This document shows positions 1 through 9,152 of a stretch of DNA of 47,306 bases, piece after piece. Location of the stretch: contig JAQBOA010000077.1 of the NCBI GenBank assembly GCA_028288305.1, positions 1 through 47,306 of the forward strand. Reading direction: 5' to 3'. Source of the stretch: Mucilaginibacter sp. Lineage in GTDB: Bacteria > Bacteroidota > Bacteroidia > Sphingobacteriales > Sphingobacteriaceae. Made by a program: the position numbers and the translations under genes. Position 1 is the first letter of the stretch, and the number at the start of each line of letters is the position of its first letter. The notes below the pieces were generated by a model. That model had not been told where the DNA came from and made no database searches. It saw nothing but the letters and a program-made list of their open reading frames with translations.

Positions 1-282
1 ATATATAAAATGTTTTCTCCTGATTATGAACTTCTTGGATTTCCAGATTATTTTAGGACAGAACTCGTTTTTGCTAAGATAATAGGTTTGATAGTGCTAC
101 TTATTCCGCAAATCCCTGTACGAATTAAGGAGTGGGCTTATGTGGGTTTTGGCATTGTCCTTATTTCGGCCTCCATAGCACATTTTAATATTGGAGATGG
201 CGCAGTATCGTTAGAGCCAATGGTTTTCTTGATGATCCTGGCTGTTTCAAACTTTTACATGCATAAACTGCACCAGGTTTAA
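1..282 (+). CDS. DoxX-like membrane protein, 5' end cut by window
   Basis: This is a small integral membrane protein of the DoxX-like family. The visible 90 residues hold a segment resembling the family core (AKIIGLIVLLIPQIPVRIKEWAY, hydrophobic helix then an E-W-A-Y motif), a conserved H-x-x-x-GD stretch and a last helix ending in HKL. Full-length relatives are about 120-130 residues and start with one more helix. The frame is open to base 1, so the ATG at 10 is probably internal and the gene probably begins upstream of the window. The next gene follows after 20 bp on the same strand, which suggests co-transcription. The biochemical role of such stand-alone DoxX-like proteins is not settled. 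Confidence 0.7.
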   Translation: MYKMFSPDYELLGFPDYFRTELVFAKIIGLIVLLIPQIPVRIKEWAYVGFGIVLISASIAHFNIGDGAVSLEPMVFLMILAVSNFYMHKLHQV

Positions 283-302
283 ACACAAAACAAACAAATC
301 TT

Positions 303-518
303 ATGGAAATATTGATATTTAAAACAAATGTAACCAGTAAGAAAAAAGCAAGCAAGGTAGGCACACTATTATCTTCGGTTCAAACTATTAAACAATGGAA
401 TTTTGATTTGGAGGACTGCGATAAGGTATTGCGTATAGTAGCAACTGAGCTAAAACCAAGTTGGGTAGAAACACTTTTGCAAACAGCAGGATTTACTTGC
501 CAGGTACTTGATTATTAA
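303..518 (+). CDS. Small HMA-like protein lacking the CxxC metal site
   Basis: A 71-residue soluble protein. Its layout (MEILIFKTNV, a helix, W-N-F-D-L-E-D-C-D-K-V-L-R-I as the middle strand, a helix, AGFTCQVL at the end) follows the beta-alpha-beta-beta-alpha-beta order of heavy-metal-associated domains found in Bacteroidota. The CxxC loop expected after strand 1 is replaced by TSKKKAS, so metal binding of the usual type is unlikely. The two cysteines present are in the middle and last strands. It lies 20 bp after the DoxX-like gene and is likely in the same transcript. The fold assignment is by pattern only; the function is unknown. Confidence 0.6.
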   Translation: MEILIFKTNVTSKKKASKVGTLLSSVQTIKQWNFDLEDCDKVLRIVATELKPSWVETLLQTAGFTCQVLDY

Positions 519-532
519 ATACACCAAACATA

Positions 533-1300
533 TTAATAAGGCGAGGTGCTCACTGCCGTCCATCCTCCGTCAACAATTAAATTTTGCCCGGTAATATGCC
601 CCGCATCTGGTGAAACTAAAAAAAGTGCCGCGGAGGCTACATCTTCCACAGTTGCCGGTCTGCCCATTGGTGTAATACGCGACCACGTGTTTTTATAATC
701 CGCATCTTCCAGCGTCCGTTCGGTTAGGGTTGCACCCGGCGCTACCGTATTAACCGTAATATGATAAGGCGATAATTCAACCACCAGGCTTTTAGCCAGC
801 ATTTCGAGCGCGGCTTTCGTCATGCCGTAAGCAGCAAGGTTTTTATGCGCCTGGTGACCTGTTACCGACGACATAAAAAGAATACTCCCGCCGCTTTGTT
901 GTTTAATGATCTGCCTGGCTGCCTTTTGCGCTAAAAAAAAGCTTCCCTGTAAATTTAGATTCATCACACTTTGGAGCGATTCAGATGGATAAGTTAAAAA
1001 ATCTCCGAACAAAGTGATACCTGCATTAGCAATAGCAATGGTAAGCTTGCCAAAATGCTGCACAGCGGCATCAACCATTTGCTGTATAAAATTTATATCA
1101 GCGGCATCACCGGCAAGCGCAATGCAGTTACCTCCTTCGGAATTTATCCGCTCCGCGGCTTTTTTCACCAGTTCTTCATTGATGTCATTAATGAGAATTG
1201 AAGCTCCATTAAATGCCATTTGCCTGGCTATTTCAAAGCCAATGCCTTGCCCTGCACCGGTGATTACGGCGGTCTGGTTGGAAAATTTCTTATCTGTCAT
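533..1300 (-). CDS. SDR-family dehydrogenase, probably sugar-acid pathway
   Basis: A classical short-chain dehydrogenase/reductase of 255 residues. It shows the Rossmann motif TGAGQGIG (14-21), an acidic residue at the end of strand 2 (D39, which favours NAD over NADP), NAG (92-94), catalytic S144/S145 with Y158 and K162, and the usual C-terminal GQNLIVDGG. The frame opens further upstream to 1399, but that extension reads through the arm of a palindromic repeat and has no family similarity, so the ATG at 1300 (MTDKK) is chosen. It lies downstream of an IlvD/Edd-type dehydratase on the same strand. That pairing is common in non-phosphorylated sugar-acid catabolism, where the SDR oxidises a sugar or a keto-deoxy acid. 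The substrate cannot be read from the sequence. Confidence 0.85.
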   Translation of the reverse strand: MTDKKFSNQTAVITGAGQGIGFEIARQMAFNGASILINDINEELVKKAAERINSEGGNCIALAGDAADINFIQQMVDAAVQHFGKLTIAIANAGITLFGDFLTYPSESLQSVMNLNLQGSFFLAQKAARQIIKQQSGGSILFMSSVTGHQAHKNLAAYGMTKAALEMLAKSLVVELSPYHITVNTVAPGATLTERTLEDADYKNTWSRITPMGRPATVEDVASAALFLVSPDAGHITGQNLIVDGGWTAVSTSPY

Positions 1301-1374
1301 TAGTAAACCTAATAAAATAAATGTCATTTCGATAGTGAGAAAACGGCCTTTTGTCAAACCACCCAAAAAAAAGC

Positions 1375-1484
1375 TGTCATGGTGAGGTACTCGAACCATG
1401 TGCGCAAAGGCACAACGCTAATGCACTGGCGCTAGTGCACGTCGTTCAGGCCACTCCACATGGTTCGAGTACCTCACCATGACA
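1375..1484. repeat. REP-like palindrome, perfect 28-bp inverted repeat
   Basis: Arms at 1375-1402 and 1457-1484 are exact reverse complements over 28 bases. The 54-base centre carries a smaller inverted pair (1422-1427 with 1434-1439). The element lies between the dehydratase stop and the SDR start. A transcript through it would form a long hairpin. The size and nested form resemble REP/BIME-type or MITE-type elements; no transposase is nearby. Confidence 0.85.
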
Positions 1485-1510
1485 CCCATCTTTTCATTGT
1501 ATAAATAATC

Positions 1511-3220
1511 TCAATGCGAATCCCTTAACACCTCGCTACCCGATCCGCCCCTTAAAAAATCAAAGTCGGCACCCAGGTGTGCCTGTTCAACATGGGTTTG
1601 ATATAACCAGGTATAGCCCCGGCTGCTCAAATTTACATGTGCTTTTAATTGGTTTTTTCTTTCGATGATCTCTGCGTCTGATAATTCAAGATGCAGAACA
1701 CCAGCAGCCACATCTAACTTAATAATATCTCCGTTTTGTACTACGGCCAAAGTGCCGCCTATGGCTGCTTCCGGAGAAACATGTAATACTACTGTTCCAA
1801 ACCCTGTTCCGCTCATGCGCCCATCCGAAATGCGAACCATATCTGTTACCCCTTTATCCAGTAATTTTTTTGGTATCGACATGTTACCTACCTCGGGCAT
1901 TCCCGGGTATCCTTTGGGACCAACATTTTTTAATACCAATATAGAGTTTTCATCAACATCAAGGTTTGGATCATCGATCTTGGCTTTATAATCTTCAATG
2001 TTTTCAAATACCACTGCCCGCCCGGTATGTTTCATCAGCGCCGGGCTTGCCGCAGATGGTTTGAGCACTGCGCCATTTTCGCAAAGATTTCCCTTTACCA
2101 CTACTATGCCAGCTATCTCATTAATAGGGTTATCCATAGTAGCAATCATTTCCCGGTTAAAACATTCGCTTTTAAGGTAGTTTTCAGCAATAGGTTTACC
2201 GCTAACGGTAATGGTACTACTGTTTAGTACATTATGCAATTCTTTCATCAATGCAGGCAGACCACCTGCATAATAAAAATCTTCCATAAAATATTTACCG
2301 GAAGGCTGCAAATTTGCGAGCAAAGGAATATTATCCGTATTAAAATCATCCATAGAAAGATCAACGCCGATACGGGCAGCAATTGCCAAAAGATGGATTA
2401 CGAAATTAGTTGAACCGCCTATAGCTGCATTAACTATAACGGCGTTTTCAAACGCCCGCCTGGTAAGTACATCCGATAGTACTAAATTTTCTTTTACCAT
2501 TTCTACTATGCGGCTTCCTGATAGATGGGCCAGAACTTTGCGGCGCGAATCTGCTGCCGGTATTGCCGCGTTTTCGGGCAGGCTTAAACCAAGCGATTCA
2601 ACCATACAGGCCATGGTTGATGCTGTTCCCATTACAGCACAGTGTCCCCTGCTGCGTGTCATACAGGCCTCAGCAGTAAAAAGTTCTTCATCGCTCATTT
2701 TCCCGGCACGGTATGCCTCCGAGAACCGCCAAACATCGGAAGTGCTTATGTCATGACCGCGATATTTTCCTGTAAGCATCGGGCCGCCTGATACAACAAT
2801 GGTTGGCAGGTTAACACTGCAAGCCCCCATAACTAACGCTGGTGTTGTCTTATCGCAACCGCAAAGCAGTACAACCCCATCCAATGGGTTGGCCCTGATC
2901 GATTCCTCCACATCCATACTTACCAGGTTACGGTACAGCATAGCGGTAGGTTTGATCAGTGTTTCTCCTAATGACATTACAGGAAATTCCACCGGGAAAC
3001 CACCGGCTTCATAAATACCATGCTTTACAGATTCAGCTAATTCGCGGAAATGGGCATTGCAGGGCGTAAGTTCCGACCAGGTATTGCAAATACCAATAAC
3101 GGGCTTTCCCTGTAGTTCATGGGCTGGGATACCCTGGTTTTTCATCCATGCCCGGTATATAAAGCCATCCTTGCCTTTTTTCCCAAACCATTGCTGGCTA
3201 CGCAATTGTTGTTTCTCCAT
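1511..3220 (-). CDS. IlvD/Edd-family dehydratase, sugar-acid type
   Basis: A 569-residue dehydratase of the dihydroxy-acid/6-phosphogluconate family. Cysteines C54 (in ELTPCNAHF), C122 (in LLCGCDKTTPA) and the one in GHCAVMGTAS fit the three iron-sulfur ligands of the family, and K124 sits where the Mg-binding lysine occurs. The N-terminus (QQWFGKKGKDGFIYRAWMKNQG) and the length are closer to the arabinonate/xylonate dehydratase group than to IlvD of branched-chain synthesis; no other ilv gene is nearby. It would dehydrate an aldonic acid to its 2-keto-3-deoxy form. The downstream SDR is the likely pathway partner. The start at 3220 gives the standard N-terminus. Whether the substrate is arabinonate, xylonate, fuconate or another acid is open. 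Confidence 0.88.
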   Translation of the reverse strand: MEKQQLRSQQWFGKKGKDGFIYRAWMKNQGIPAHELQGKPVIGICNTWSELTPCNAHFRELAESVKHGIYEAGGFPVEFPVMSLGETLIKPTAMLYRNLVSMDVEESIRANPLDGVVLLCGCDKTTPALVMGACSVNLPTIVVSGGPMLTGKYRGHDISTSDVWRFSEAYRAGKMSDEELFTAEACMTRSRGHCAVMGTASTMACMVESLGLSLPENAAIPAADSRRKVLAHLSGSRIVEMVKENLVLSDVLTRRAFENAVIVNAAIGGSTNFVIHLLAIAARIGVDLSMDDFNTDNIPLLANLQPSGKYFMEDFYYAGGLPALMKELHNVLNSSTITVSGKPIAENYLKSECFNREMIATMDNPINEIAGIVVVKGNLCENGAVLKPSAASPALMKHTGRAVVFENIEDYKAKIDDPNLDVDENSILVLKNVGPKGYPGMPEVGNMSIPKKLLDKGVTDMVRISDGRMSGTGFGTVVLHVSPEAAIGGTLAVVQNGDIIKLDVAAGVLHLELSDAEIIERKNQLKAHVNLSSRGYTWLYQTHVEQAHLGADFDFLRGGSGSEVLRDSH

Positions 3221-3329
3221 TGTTTATAATTCTAACCAATTATATTGATTTATCTTTAAATATTACAATCTTTAATAACTGTTTATGAGGGCCAGAGTTT
3301 ATTGATTCATTACCGCTTAGCTAATTGTT

Positions 3330-5471
3330 ATGAAAAAAACATTGCTCGTCTTTTGTTTTTTAATCCCATTTGTCGCTTTTGCCGCTTCAAAAACTGATTC
3401 GGTAATTAATATTAATAAAATACCAAACGATGGTATTTTATTAAATAAAGGCTGGAAATTTCATTCCGGCGACAATCCCGAATGGGCTAAACGGGATATT
3501 GATGACACTGGGTGGGGTGCTATCAATCCTGCGACAGACATTTATTATCTGCCACAAGTCAGGAAGGCGGAAATTGGCTGGTTCCGGTTAAAGCTTCGCA
3601 TAGATACGTCTCTTGTTAATCAATCATTGGCGTTCAATATTTACCAGACAGGTGCCTCAGAAATTTACCTTAATGGTAAGCTCATCTATAGTTTTGGTAA
3701 GGTAAATAAGGATTATCTTAAAGAGAAAACGCGACAGATGTTTGATTTTCCCTTCACAGTAAAATTTGCCAATCAATCCACGCAGATAATTGCAGTACGA
3801 TATTCTTTTGATCGGAAAAACTTCTTTATAAATTATCTGGCCCCTAATCTTTGTTTACAATTTACGCTAAATAAAGCTAATGAAGCATTTGCTAATTATC
3901 AATCTTTTTATGGCCCCATTGCATTTCGACAAATTACTTTAATAACGTTGTTTTTGCTGCTCGGTTTAATGAGCTTTTTTCTCTATTTTTCATTTCGAAT
4001 TCAAAAAGCTTACTTGCATTTCGGCATTTATTGCTTTATAGGAGTTTTAGGTAGTTGTTGTGCGTTAATGACTTTTAGTTTACCAGAGCTGTCTTCCTCG
4101 TGGGTTTCGTTACTATTCCTGGGCACTCACATTTCTTCTGTTAGTTGCAGTATAGTTTTAGTTCGGATAGTATATATACTCTGTGAAAAACGAAAGGACC
4201 TTTCATATTATTTAGTAGTTATTTTTGCGGCGTTTACCATCATGGCTATGCTGTTTCTTTATACCTGGAGCGCATTAATTTCTTTCTCATTTGTCATATT
4301 AATTTGTATTAGAATGTTGCCGGTTTTGATAACAGGTGCACGTAAGGGCGTACCCGGCACTTTGATCTTATTTATAGTCTTTTTTTGCGTGTTTTTAACG
4401 AATGTGATCTTTTTATATGAGTTTAGTACCGGTAATTTTGAAGTGGCTTACGTTTTTATTTCAATTTCATTGATAATTATTCCTACAGGGTTATCGATTT
4501 TTCTTGCAAGTGAATATGCCAGAACAGGGCGCGCGCTGCAGGCAAGAGTAGTTGAGGTAGAACAGCTATCCGAAAAAACCATTTCGCAGGAAAGAGAAAA
4601 ACAACAAATTATGGCAGCCCAAAATAAAACCCTAGAGCTGCAGGTAGCCGAACGTACCGCGGCGCTCAATCAGTCATTAAGTAATTTAAAAGCTGCTCAA
4701 ACCCAGCTAATTCAATCCGAAAAAATGGCCTCATTAGGCGAGCTGACCGCAGGTATTGCCCATGAGATACAAAACCCGTTAAATTTTGTAAATAATTTTT
4801 CGGAAGTGAACCAGGAGATGATAGACGAATTGGAAGGAGAGCTGACATCTGGCAATATAAATGAAGCAATTGTCATAGCAGCCGATATAAAAGAAAACGA
4901 GAAAAAAATAACTCATCACGGCAAACGGGCCGATGCCATTGTTAAAAGCATGCTGGAACATTCCAGAAGCCGAAGCGGGCAAAAAGAGCCAACAGATTTG
5001 AATGTTATGGCCGATGAATATATGCGTCTCGCTTATCACGGGCTAAGAGCAAAAGACAAATCATTCAATGCTGAACTCATCACTCATTTTGACACAGGCC
5101 TACCAAAAATAAGTGCCGTGCCGCAGGATATTGGCCAGGTTATGCTTAACTTGTTCAACAATGCTTTTTACGCAGTAAACCAAAAGATGAAAGCCGTAGG
5201 TGAGGATTACAAACCAGAAGTTATCGTAACTACTTATGCCGAAAACGGACAGGTTGTAATCAAGGTAAGAGATAACGGCGTGGGAATACCGGATGTGATC
5301 AGGGATAAGATCATGCAGCCTTTCTTTACGACCAAACCAACCGGTGAGGGCACGGGTTTGGGCCTTTCGTTAACTTACGATATGATAGTAAAAGGGCATG
5401 GGGGAAGTATTATTGTTGATACTAACGAAGGTAAGGGTTCAGAATTTATTGTTAAATTACCAATAAATTAA
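3330..5471 (+). CDS. 7TMR-DISM sensor histidine kinase
   Basis: A 713-residue membrane sensor kinase. A signal peptide (about 1-20) is followed by a periplasmic jelly-roll region of the 7TMR-DISM extracellular type, with [13 protein letters not shown] and WFRLKLRID like the sugar-binding folds of glycosidases. About seven hydrophobic helices (roughly 205-400) come next, then a coiled-coil linker, a HisKA domain with the phospho-acceptor H478 in [12 protein letters not shown], and an ATPase domain ending [15 protein letters not shown]. No receiver or DNA-binding domain is fused, so it must pass phosphate to a response regulator encoded elsewhere. It is divergent from the sugar-acid dehydratase (109 bp apart) and convergent with the GH13 gene. 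The jelly-roll hints at a carbohydrate-like signal (inference). Confidence 0.88.
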   Translation: MKKTLLVFCFLIPFVAFAASKTDSVININKIPNDGILLNKGWKFHSGDNPEWAKRDIDDTGWGAINPATDIYYLPQVRKAEIGWFRLKLRIDTSLVNQSLAFNIYQTGASEIYLNGKLIYSFGKVNKDYLKEKTRQMFDFPFTVKFANQSTQIIAVRYSFDRKNFFINYLAPNLCLQFTLNKANEAFANYQSFYGPIAFRQITLITLFLLLGLMSFFLYFSFRIQKAYLHFGIYCFIGVLGSCCALMTFSLPELSSSWVSLLFLGTHISSVSCSIVLVRIVYILCEKRKDLSYYLVVIFAAFTIMAMLFLYTWSALISFSFVILICIRMLPVLITGARKGVPGTLILFIVFFCVFLTNVIFLYEFSTGNFEVAYVFISISLIIIPTGLSIFLASEYARTGRALQARVVEVEQLSEKTISQEREKQQIMAAQNKTLELQVAERTAALNQSLSNLKAAQTQLIQSEKMASLGELTAGIAHEIQNPLNFVNNFSEVNQEMIDELEGELTSGNINEAIVIAADIKENEKKITHHGKRADAIVKSMLEHSRSRSGQKEPTDLNVMADEYMRLAYHGLRAKDKSFNAELITHFDTGLPKISAVPQDIGQVMLNLFNNAFYAVNQKMKAVGEDYKPEVIVTTYAENGQVVIKVRDNGVGIPDVIRDKIMQPFFTTKPTGEGTGLGLSLTYDMIVKGHGGSIIVDTNEGKGSEFIVKLPIN

Positions 5472-5562
5472 AATCTATTTCCACAGGATTTTTAAAGCGA
5501 TCTTCCTGGTGCCTCATTTATTCCTGAAAATATTACTTGCTTGTACCGCTGTAACCAAGCGA

Positions 5563-7152
5563 TTATTTAATTTCAATTACCTCAACAGCATTAGGAAATA
5601 AACTGACCGATAATGTTCCGGACGTATTTGTTATCAATTTTGCATTTCCATAAAGTTTATTTAAGGCAGTATTTTTAGCGCCTCTGCCCAAACTAATTTT
5701 AACCTCCTGATCTGCGCCTGAAAGATTAATTATTACCATTACTACCTCTTTATTTATATACCGCCGGAAAGAAAAAACCTGATCGTTATTATTTATTAGA
5801 TTTTGATATTTCCCCAATGCCAGAGCTTCATTCGTTTTTCTTAAATGGAGCATTGTTCTATAAAAATGCCATAAAGAATTCGGATCGGCTTTTTCTTCTT
5901 CAAGCGAAATACCGTCATTTGGTACCAGGCTGGTTTGGTCCCACCAGGGCCCGGTATCTTTATACCATAAAGCCATTCCTTTTCCGCTGTCCGATTTATA
6001 CCACTCAAAAGCTTCCCTTTGCGGAATATCGTTACCGTCAGTAATTCCAAATTTGCTAAACCCTCCGGCGCCTGTCATTCCCAGTTCCTGTCCATAATAA
6101 ACAGAGGGAAGTTCGCTTAATAATAAATTTATCGCAGCGCCAACTTTTAATTTACCCAGGTCTTTCCCTACCACAGAAGCAAACCTGCCCATATCATGGT
6201 TTTCTAAAAAAACCACCTGCTGAGACCCTTTTGGTGTTAAATTTAATGTTGAATCGGCTTCATTTATAATTTTATTTTTATCAAAAGAGGCAATCGCTTT
6301 TTGAAGATTAAATGCAAATACTCTGTCCACATTCCCCTTTTCAAAATATTCATGACCATATGAACTCCAGTTTGCTTGTTCTGCAATTATTTTCAGCTTT
6401 GGGTTGATATTTTTCAATTTGATTAATAAAGGACTCCAAAAATCAGCACACAGGTTTATAAGTTTTCCCTTCCCGTCAAGGTCATCCATCATATGGTCCA
6501 AACGGAATCCGTCAACGCCATCGTCAAAGTTCCCATCGTTATTTGGATCAATAAATGATTTAAACAGTTCATAATTATAATCCTTAACCTTTTTACTGTA
6601 AAGGTTTACGGTGGTTATCTTTTTTACAACGCCATTATAGCCTGCCAGCTCAGTAATTCCATATATGGTCCCTTCAGGTTTGGCATTTTCGGTATCATTA
6701 TATAAAATATACTCGCTATAGGCCGACTTGGGGTTATTATAGGAGTCTTTAAACCAAATATGATCTTCGGTAACATATTGGGTTTCCATGTCCAGGTAAA
6801 CCTTCATGTCTCTCTGGTGAATTGCTTTTACCAGGTCAGTAAATTCTTGTCTTGTGCCATATTTAGGGTCTGTTCTTTCAAAATCATTTGAGAAATAGTT
6901 GTGATAAAACGGTGATTCGCAAATCGGTGTAAGCAGTATGGATGTAATCCCAAGATCTTGCAAATAGTCCAGTTTTTCTTTTAAACCATTAAAATCGCCA
7001 TGCATATCGTCATTGCTATCATAAAAGCTTCTCTGAAATATATGGTATATAACTTCATTGCTCATTTTTTCGGTTTTATGTTGTGAAAAGGCCCGGAACG
7101 ATATTACAAGTAATAATAGCAGAATTACTTTATTTAATTTTTTATAATTCAT
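5563..7152 (-). CDS. Secreted GH13 alpha-amylase-family glycosidase
   Basis: A 529-residue exported enzyme with a signal peptide ending near AFSQ (residue 24). The GH13 barrel is complete: nucleophile D219 in DGFRLDHMMDD, acid/base E258 in IIAEQANW and transition-state residue D320 in LENHDMGRF. Conserved region I is unusual, reading YLDMETQYVTED where most members have D-x-V-x-NH. A C-terminal beta-sandwich follows from about residue 430. The enzyme probably acts on alpha-glucans or alpha-gluco-oligosaccharides in the periplasm, like neopullulanase-type relatives. It has no SusC/SusD neighbours, so it is not in a classical polysaccharide utilisation locus. Confidence 0.88.
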   Translation of the reverse strand: MNYKKLNKVILLLLLVISFRAFSQHKTEKMSNEVIYHIFQRSFYDSNDDMHGDFNGLKEKLDYLQDLGITSILLTPICESPFYHNYFSNDFERTDPKYGTRQEFTDLVKAIHQRDMKVYLDMETQYVTEDHIWFKDSYNNPKSAYSEYILYNDTENAKPEGTIYGITELAGYNGVVKKITTVNLYSKKVKDYNYELFKSFIDPNNDGNFDDGVDGFRLDHMMDDLDGKGKLINLCADFWSPLLIKLKNINPKLKIIAEQANWSSYGHEYFEKGNVDRVFAFNLQKAIASFDKNKIINEADSTLNLTPKGSQQVVFLENHDMGRFASVVGKDLGKLKVGAAINLLLSELPSVYYGQELGMTGAGGFSKFGITDGNDIPQREAFEWYKSDSGKGMALWYKDTGPWWDQTSLVPNDGISLEEEKADPNSLWHFYRTMLHLRKTNEALALGKYQNLINNNDQVFSFRRYINKEVVMVIINLSGADQEVKISLGRGAKNTALNKLYGNAKLITNTSGTLSVSLFPNAVEVIEIK

Positions 7153-7171
7153 AACTCAGGGATTTATAATT

Positions 7172-7346
7172 TAATGTGAGTTCGATATAAGCCTTTATTC
7201 GCCTCACCCCGGCCCTCTCCTTTGGAGAGGGAGCTGAAAAGACGCAAACTTACCCATCCCGCGATTCAAAGTCCTCTCCTTTGGAGAGGATTTAGGTGAG
7301 GCGAACGTATGTTGTTATATGATAAAATTATATCGAACTCATGTTA
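7172..7346. repeat. Nested inverted-repeat element
   Basis: The outer arms 7172-7190 and 7328-7346 match in inverted orientation at about 16 of 19 bases. Inside them are a second inverted pair (7200-7208 with 7295-7303) and two small perfect hairpins built on CCTCTCC-TTT-GGAGAGG (7213-7231 and 7272-7290). It fills most of the gap between the APC permease and GH13 genes. The CCTCTCC/GGAGAGG unit recurs near 38700, so this is one member of a dispersed family. It may act as a transcript-end structure or be a non-autonomous mobile element. Confidence 0.7.
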
Positions 7347-7408
7347 ATTTAATGTTTTATAACTGATTATTTAGCCTCATAATTTATAACCCAAAAATAG
7401 AAAAAGTC

Positions 7409-7478
7409 TTAAGCCCTAAGTTTTAATTATCAAGTCTGTGGTTTTTTTGACTTGAGCCTTTCGACTTAAGACTTCAAA
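7409..7478. repeat. AGTCTTAAG-type intergenic repeat
   Basis: The region is made of degenerate GTCTTAAG, AAGTCT, GACTTGAG and GACTTAAGACTT words in both orientations, able to fold into hairpins. It covers the 3' end of the APC permease gene (minus strand). The same word family recurs at 16595-16690, 16950-16966, 26021-26073 and 33830-33871, always at gene ends. Confidence 0.55.
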
Positions 7479-8788
7479 TACGGTTTTTTCCAAAGGACCA
7501 ATCTCCAGCCAAGTTCTGCGGTGGCTAATACGACAATGGCAAAAATTGCAGCCCAAACTGCTTGTTCGGCAGAGGAAAACGCCCCGGCCAAAGCAACAAA
7601 GTATACAACACTGGGTAAAACCACCATCAGGCAAAGCCCTGTAACATTTAATGGTATTTTAAACGGTCTGTGCACATCGGGTGAGCTTATTCTAAGTTTT
7701 ATTAGTGAAATATATTCTAAAAATAATCCGGCTCCATAAACGGTTACATCTATGATCAGCAGATCAGTAAACGGCCACAATATCATAAAGCTAACAACTA
7801 TTGAGCAAACGATGATTGATATGTATGGGGTTTTAAATTTTGAATGCAGCTTGTTTAGTTTTGATGGTAAAAGATCATCATCAGCCATAACCTTTGGAAC
7901 ACGGGAAATAGATAACAGAACGGCAGCATAAATACCCAATGTGCTAGCCATGCCTCCGAATGCGACAAAGCCGCCAAGCCATTGACCACCAATTATTGTT
8001 CCAACGGACGGAAAACCTTTATTCTGTAAATCTCCAGGCGTTATACCCGAATGCTGCGAAACAAGGATTACCAAAAAATAAAGTACTATAACCAAAGCAA
8101 ATGCTGAAAAAATGGAAATAAGGTATGACCGTATTGGTTTTTCCACTTCTTCGGCGTAGGTTGTTACATTATCCCATCCAAGGCAATTCCACATTGCCGT
8201 ATATAATGCCATTCCTAATGAAGAAAATTGAATGCCTTTTAAAGAAGGTGAAGGAATACCCATATTTCCGGTATGATGATAAAAAAATAGGGTAAACAAA
8301 ATAATAAATGGCGCTAATACAATAGCACCTAAAATCAATGATGTTTTACCGACCGGTACTATGCCTAAAATGTTTAATCCGGCCGATGCCCATATAATGC
8401 AAAGGCAAACAGGTATCCTGAAAGCTATTATACCCGGAAAAAAGAATGAGGCATACAATACAAATAATCCCGGATAGATAGCAAGGTCTATAAAAGTATA
8501 CAGCCATGTCCACCAGCCCTCATAAAATCCCCACCTTGTGCCTAACGCATGTTTTACCCATTTATAGTATCCGCCCTCAACCGGCATCATACTGTTTAAT
8601 TCAAGTACGGTAAAAATTGCCGGAACATCCCATAATAATGGCGTTATTAATAATACAACTAATGAACCATGCTCTCCTGCAAAAGTTAACAGAGGCTCAA
8701 GCCCATAAGGCCCTCCGGAAACCGTAAAAAAAATAACAGCAATAAGCTGTACCGGCCTGATTTTTTTTAATATTGCTGGGGATGGCAT
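7466..8788 (-). CDS. APC-family amino acid permease
   Basis: A 440-residue polytopic membrane protein with about 12 hydrophobic helices. The first helix carries the APC hallmark FFTVSGGPYGLEPLL, similar to the unwound G-S/G-G-x substrate loop of helix 1. The next segment, PALWDVPAIFTVLELNSMMP-like with EGGYYKWVKHALG, matches the amino acid/polyamine/organocation superfamily. It would import an amino acid or polyamine by proton symport across the inner membrane. It stands alone, with repeat-rich sequence after its stop and a long AT-rich region before its start. The substrate cannot be named. Confidence 0.85.
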   Translation of the reverse strand: MPSPAILKKIRPVQLIAVIFFTVSGGPYGLEPLLTFAGEHGSLVVLLITPLLWDVPAIFTVLELNSMMPVEGGYYKWVKHALGTRWGFYEGWWTWLYTFIDLAIYPGLFVLYASFFFPGIIAFRIPVCLCIIWASAGLNILGIVPVGKTSLILGAIVLAPFIILFTLFFYHHTGNMGIPSPSLKGIQFSSLGMALYTAMWNCLGWDNVTTYAEEVEKPIRSYLISIFSAFALVIVLYFLVILVSQHSGITPGDLQNKGFPSVGTIIGGQWLGGFVAFGGMASTLGIYAAVLLSISRVPKVMADDDLLPSKLNKLHSKFKTPYISIIVCSIVVSFMILWPFTDLLIIDVTVYGAGLFLEYISLIKLRISSPDVHRPFKIPLNVTGLCLMVVLPSVVYFVALAGAFSSAEQAVWAAIFAIVVLATAELGWRLVLWKKPYLKS

Positions 8789-9152
8789 AAGCTATAAAAA
8801 TATTGTTTATGCTTTTAATTATTCAATTTGTTTTTATTTTTGCCTTACTGCCCCTAATTGATTTAATCTATCGATCAATAAATCAGAAATTTTTTTATGC
8901 TTTTTATAAGTGACTTATAGCTAAAATCAGGCTTTTTCGTATCCAAAATTTATGGTATTATCATTTTAAAAAGTAAATAATAAAATTTTATTAAATAAAT
9001 ACTGTAACTTTATTTTACCATGAGCTTCTAATTAGTATACTATGATAAAGGTATATTAAGGAAAAGTTAACCAATTATTAATTTTGTCTCATCGAAGATA
9101 AAAGCTAATACCTAAATTGTAGTTTTAAATTTTTATTAATTAAGTCATCGAT
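8789..9152. other. AT-rich divergent intergenic region
   Basis: This 364-bp stretch separates the permease (minus) from the ulosonate-type cluster (plus). It is very AT-rich, has no credible reading frame and must hold the promoters of both units. I could not fix a TTG / TAnnTTTG promoter pair with confidence. Its low GC compared with the flanking genes fits a regulatory region. Confidence 0.5.

Noticed and set aside
1301..1399. Longer N-terminus for the first SDR (33 extra residues)
   Set aside because: The extension is translated partly from the arm of a palindromic repeat, and SDRs of this type begin directly before the TGxxxGxG motif.
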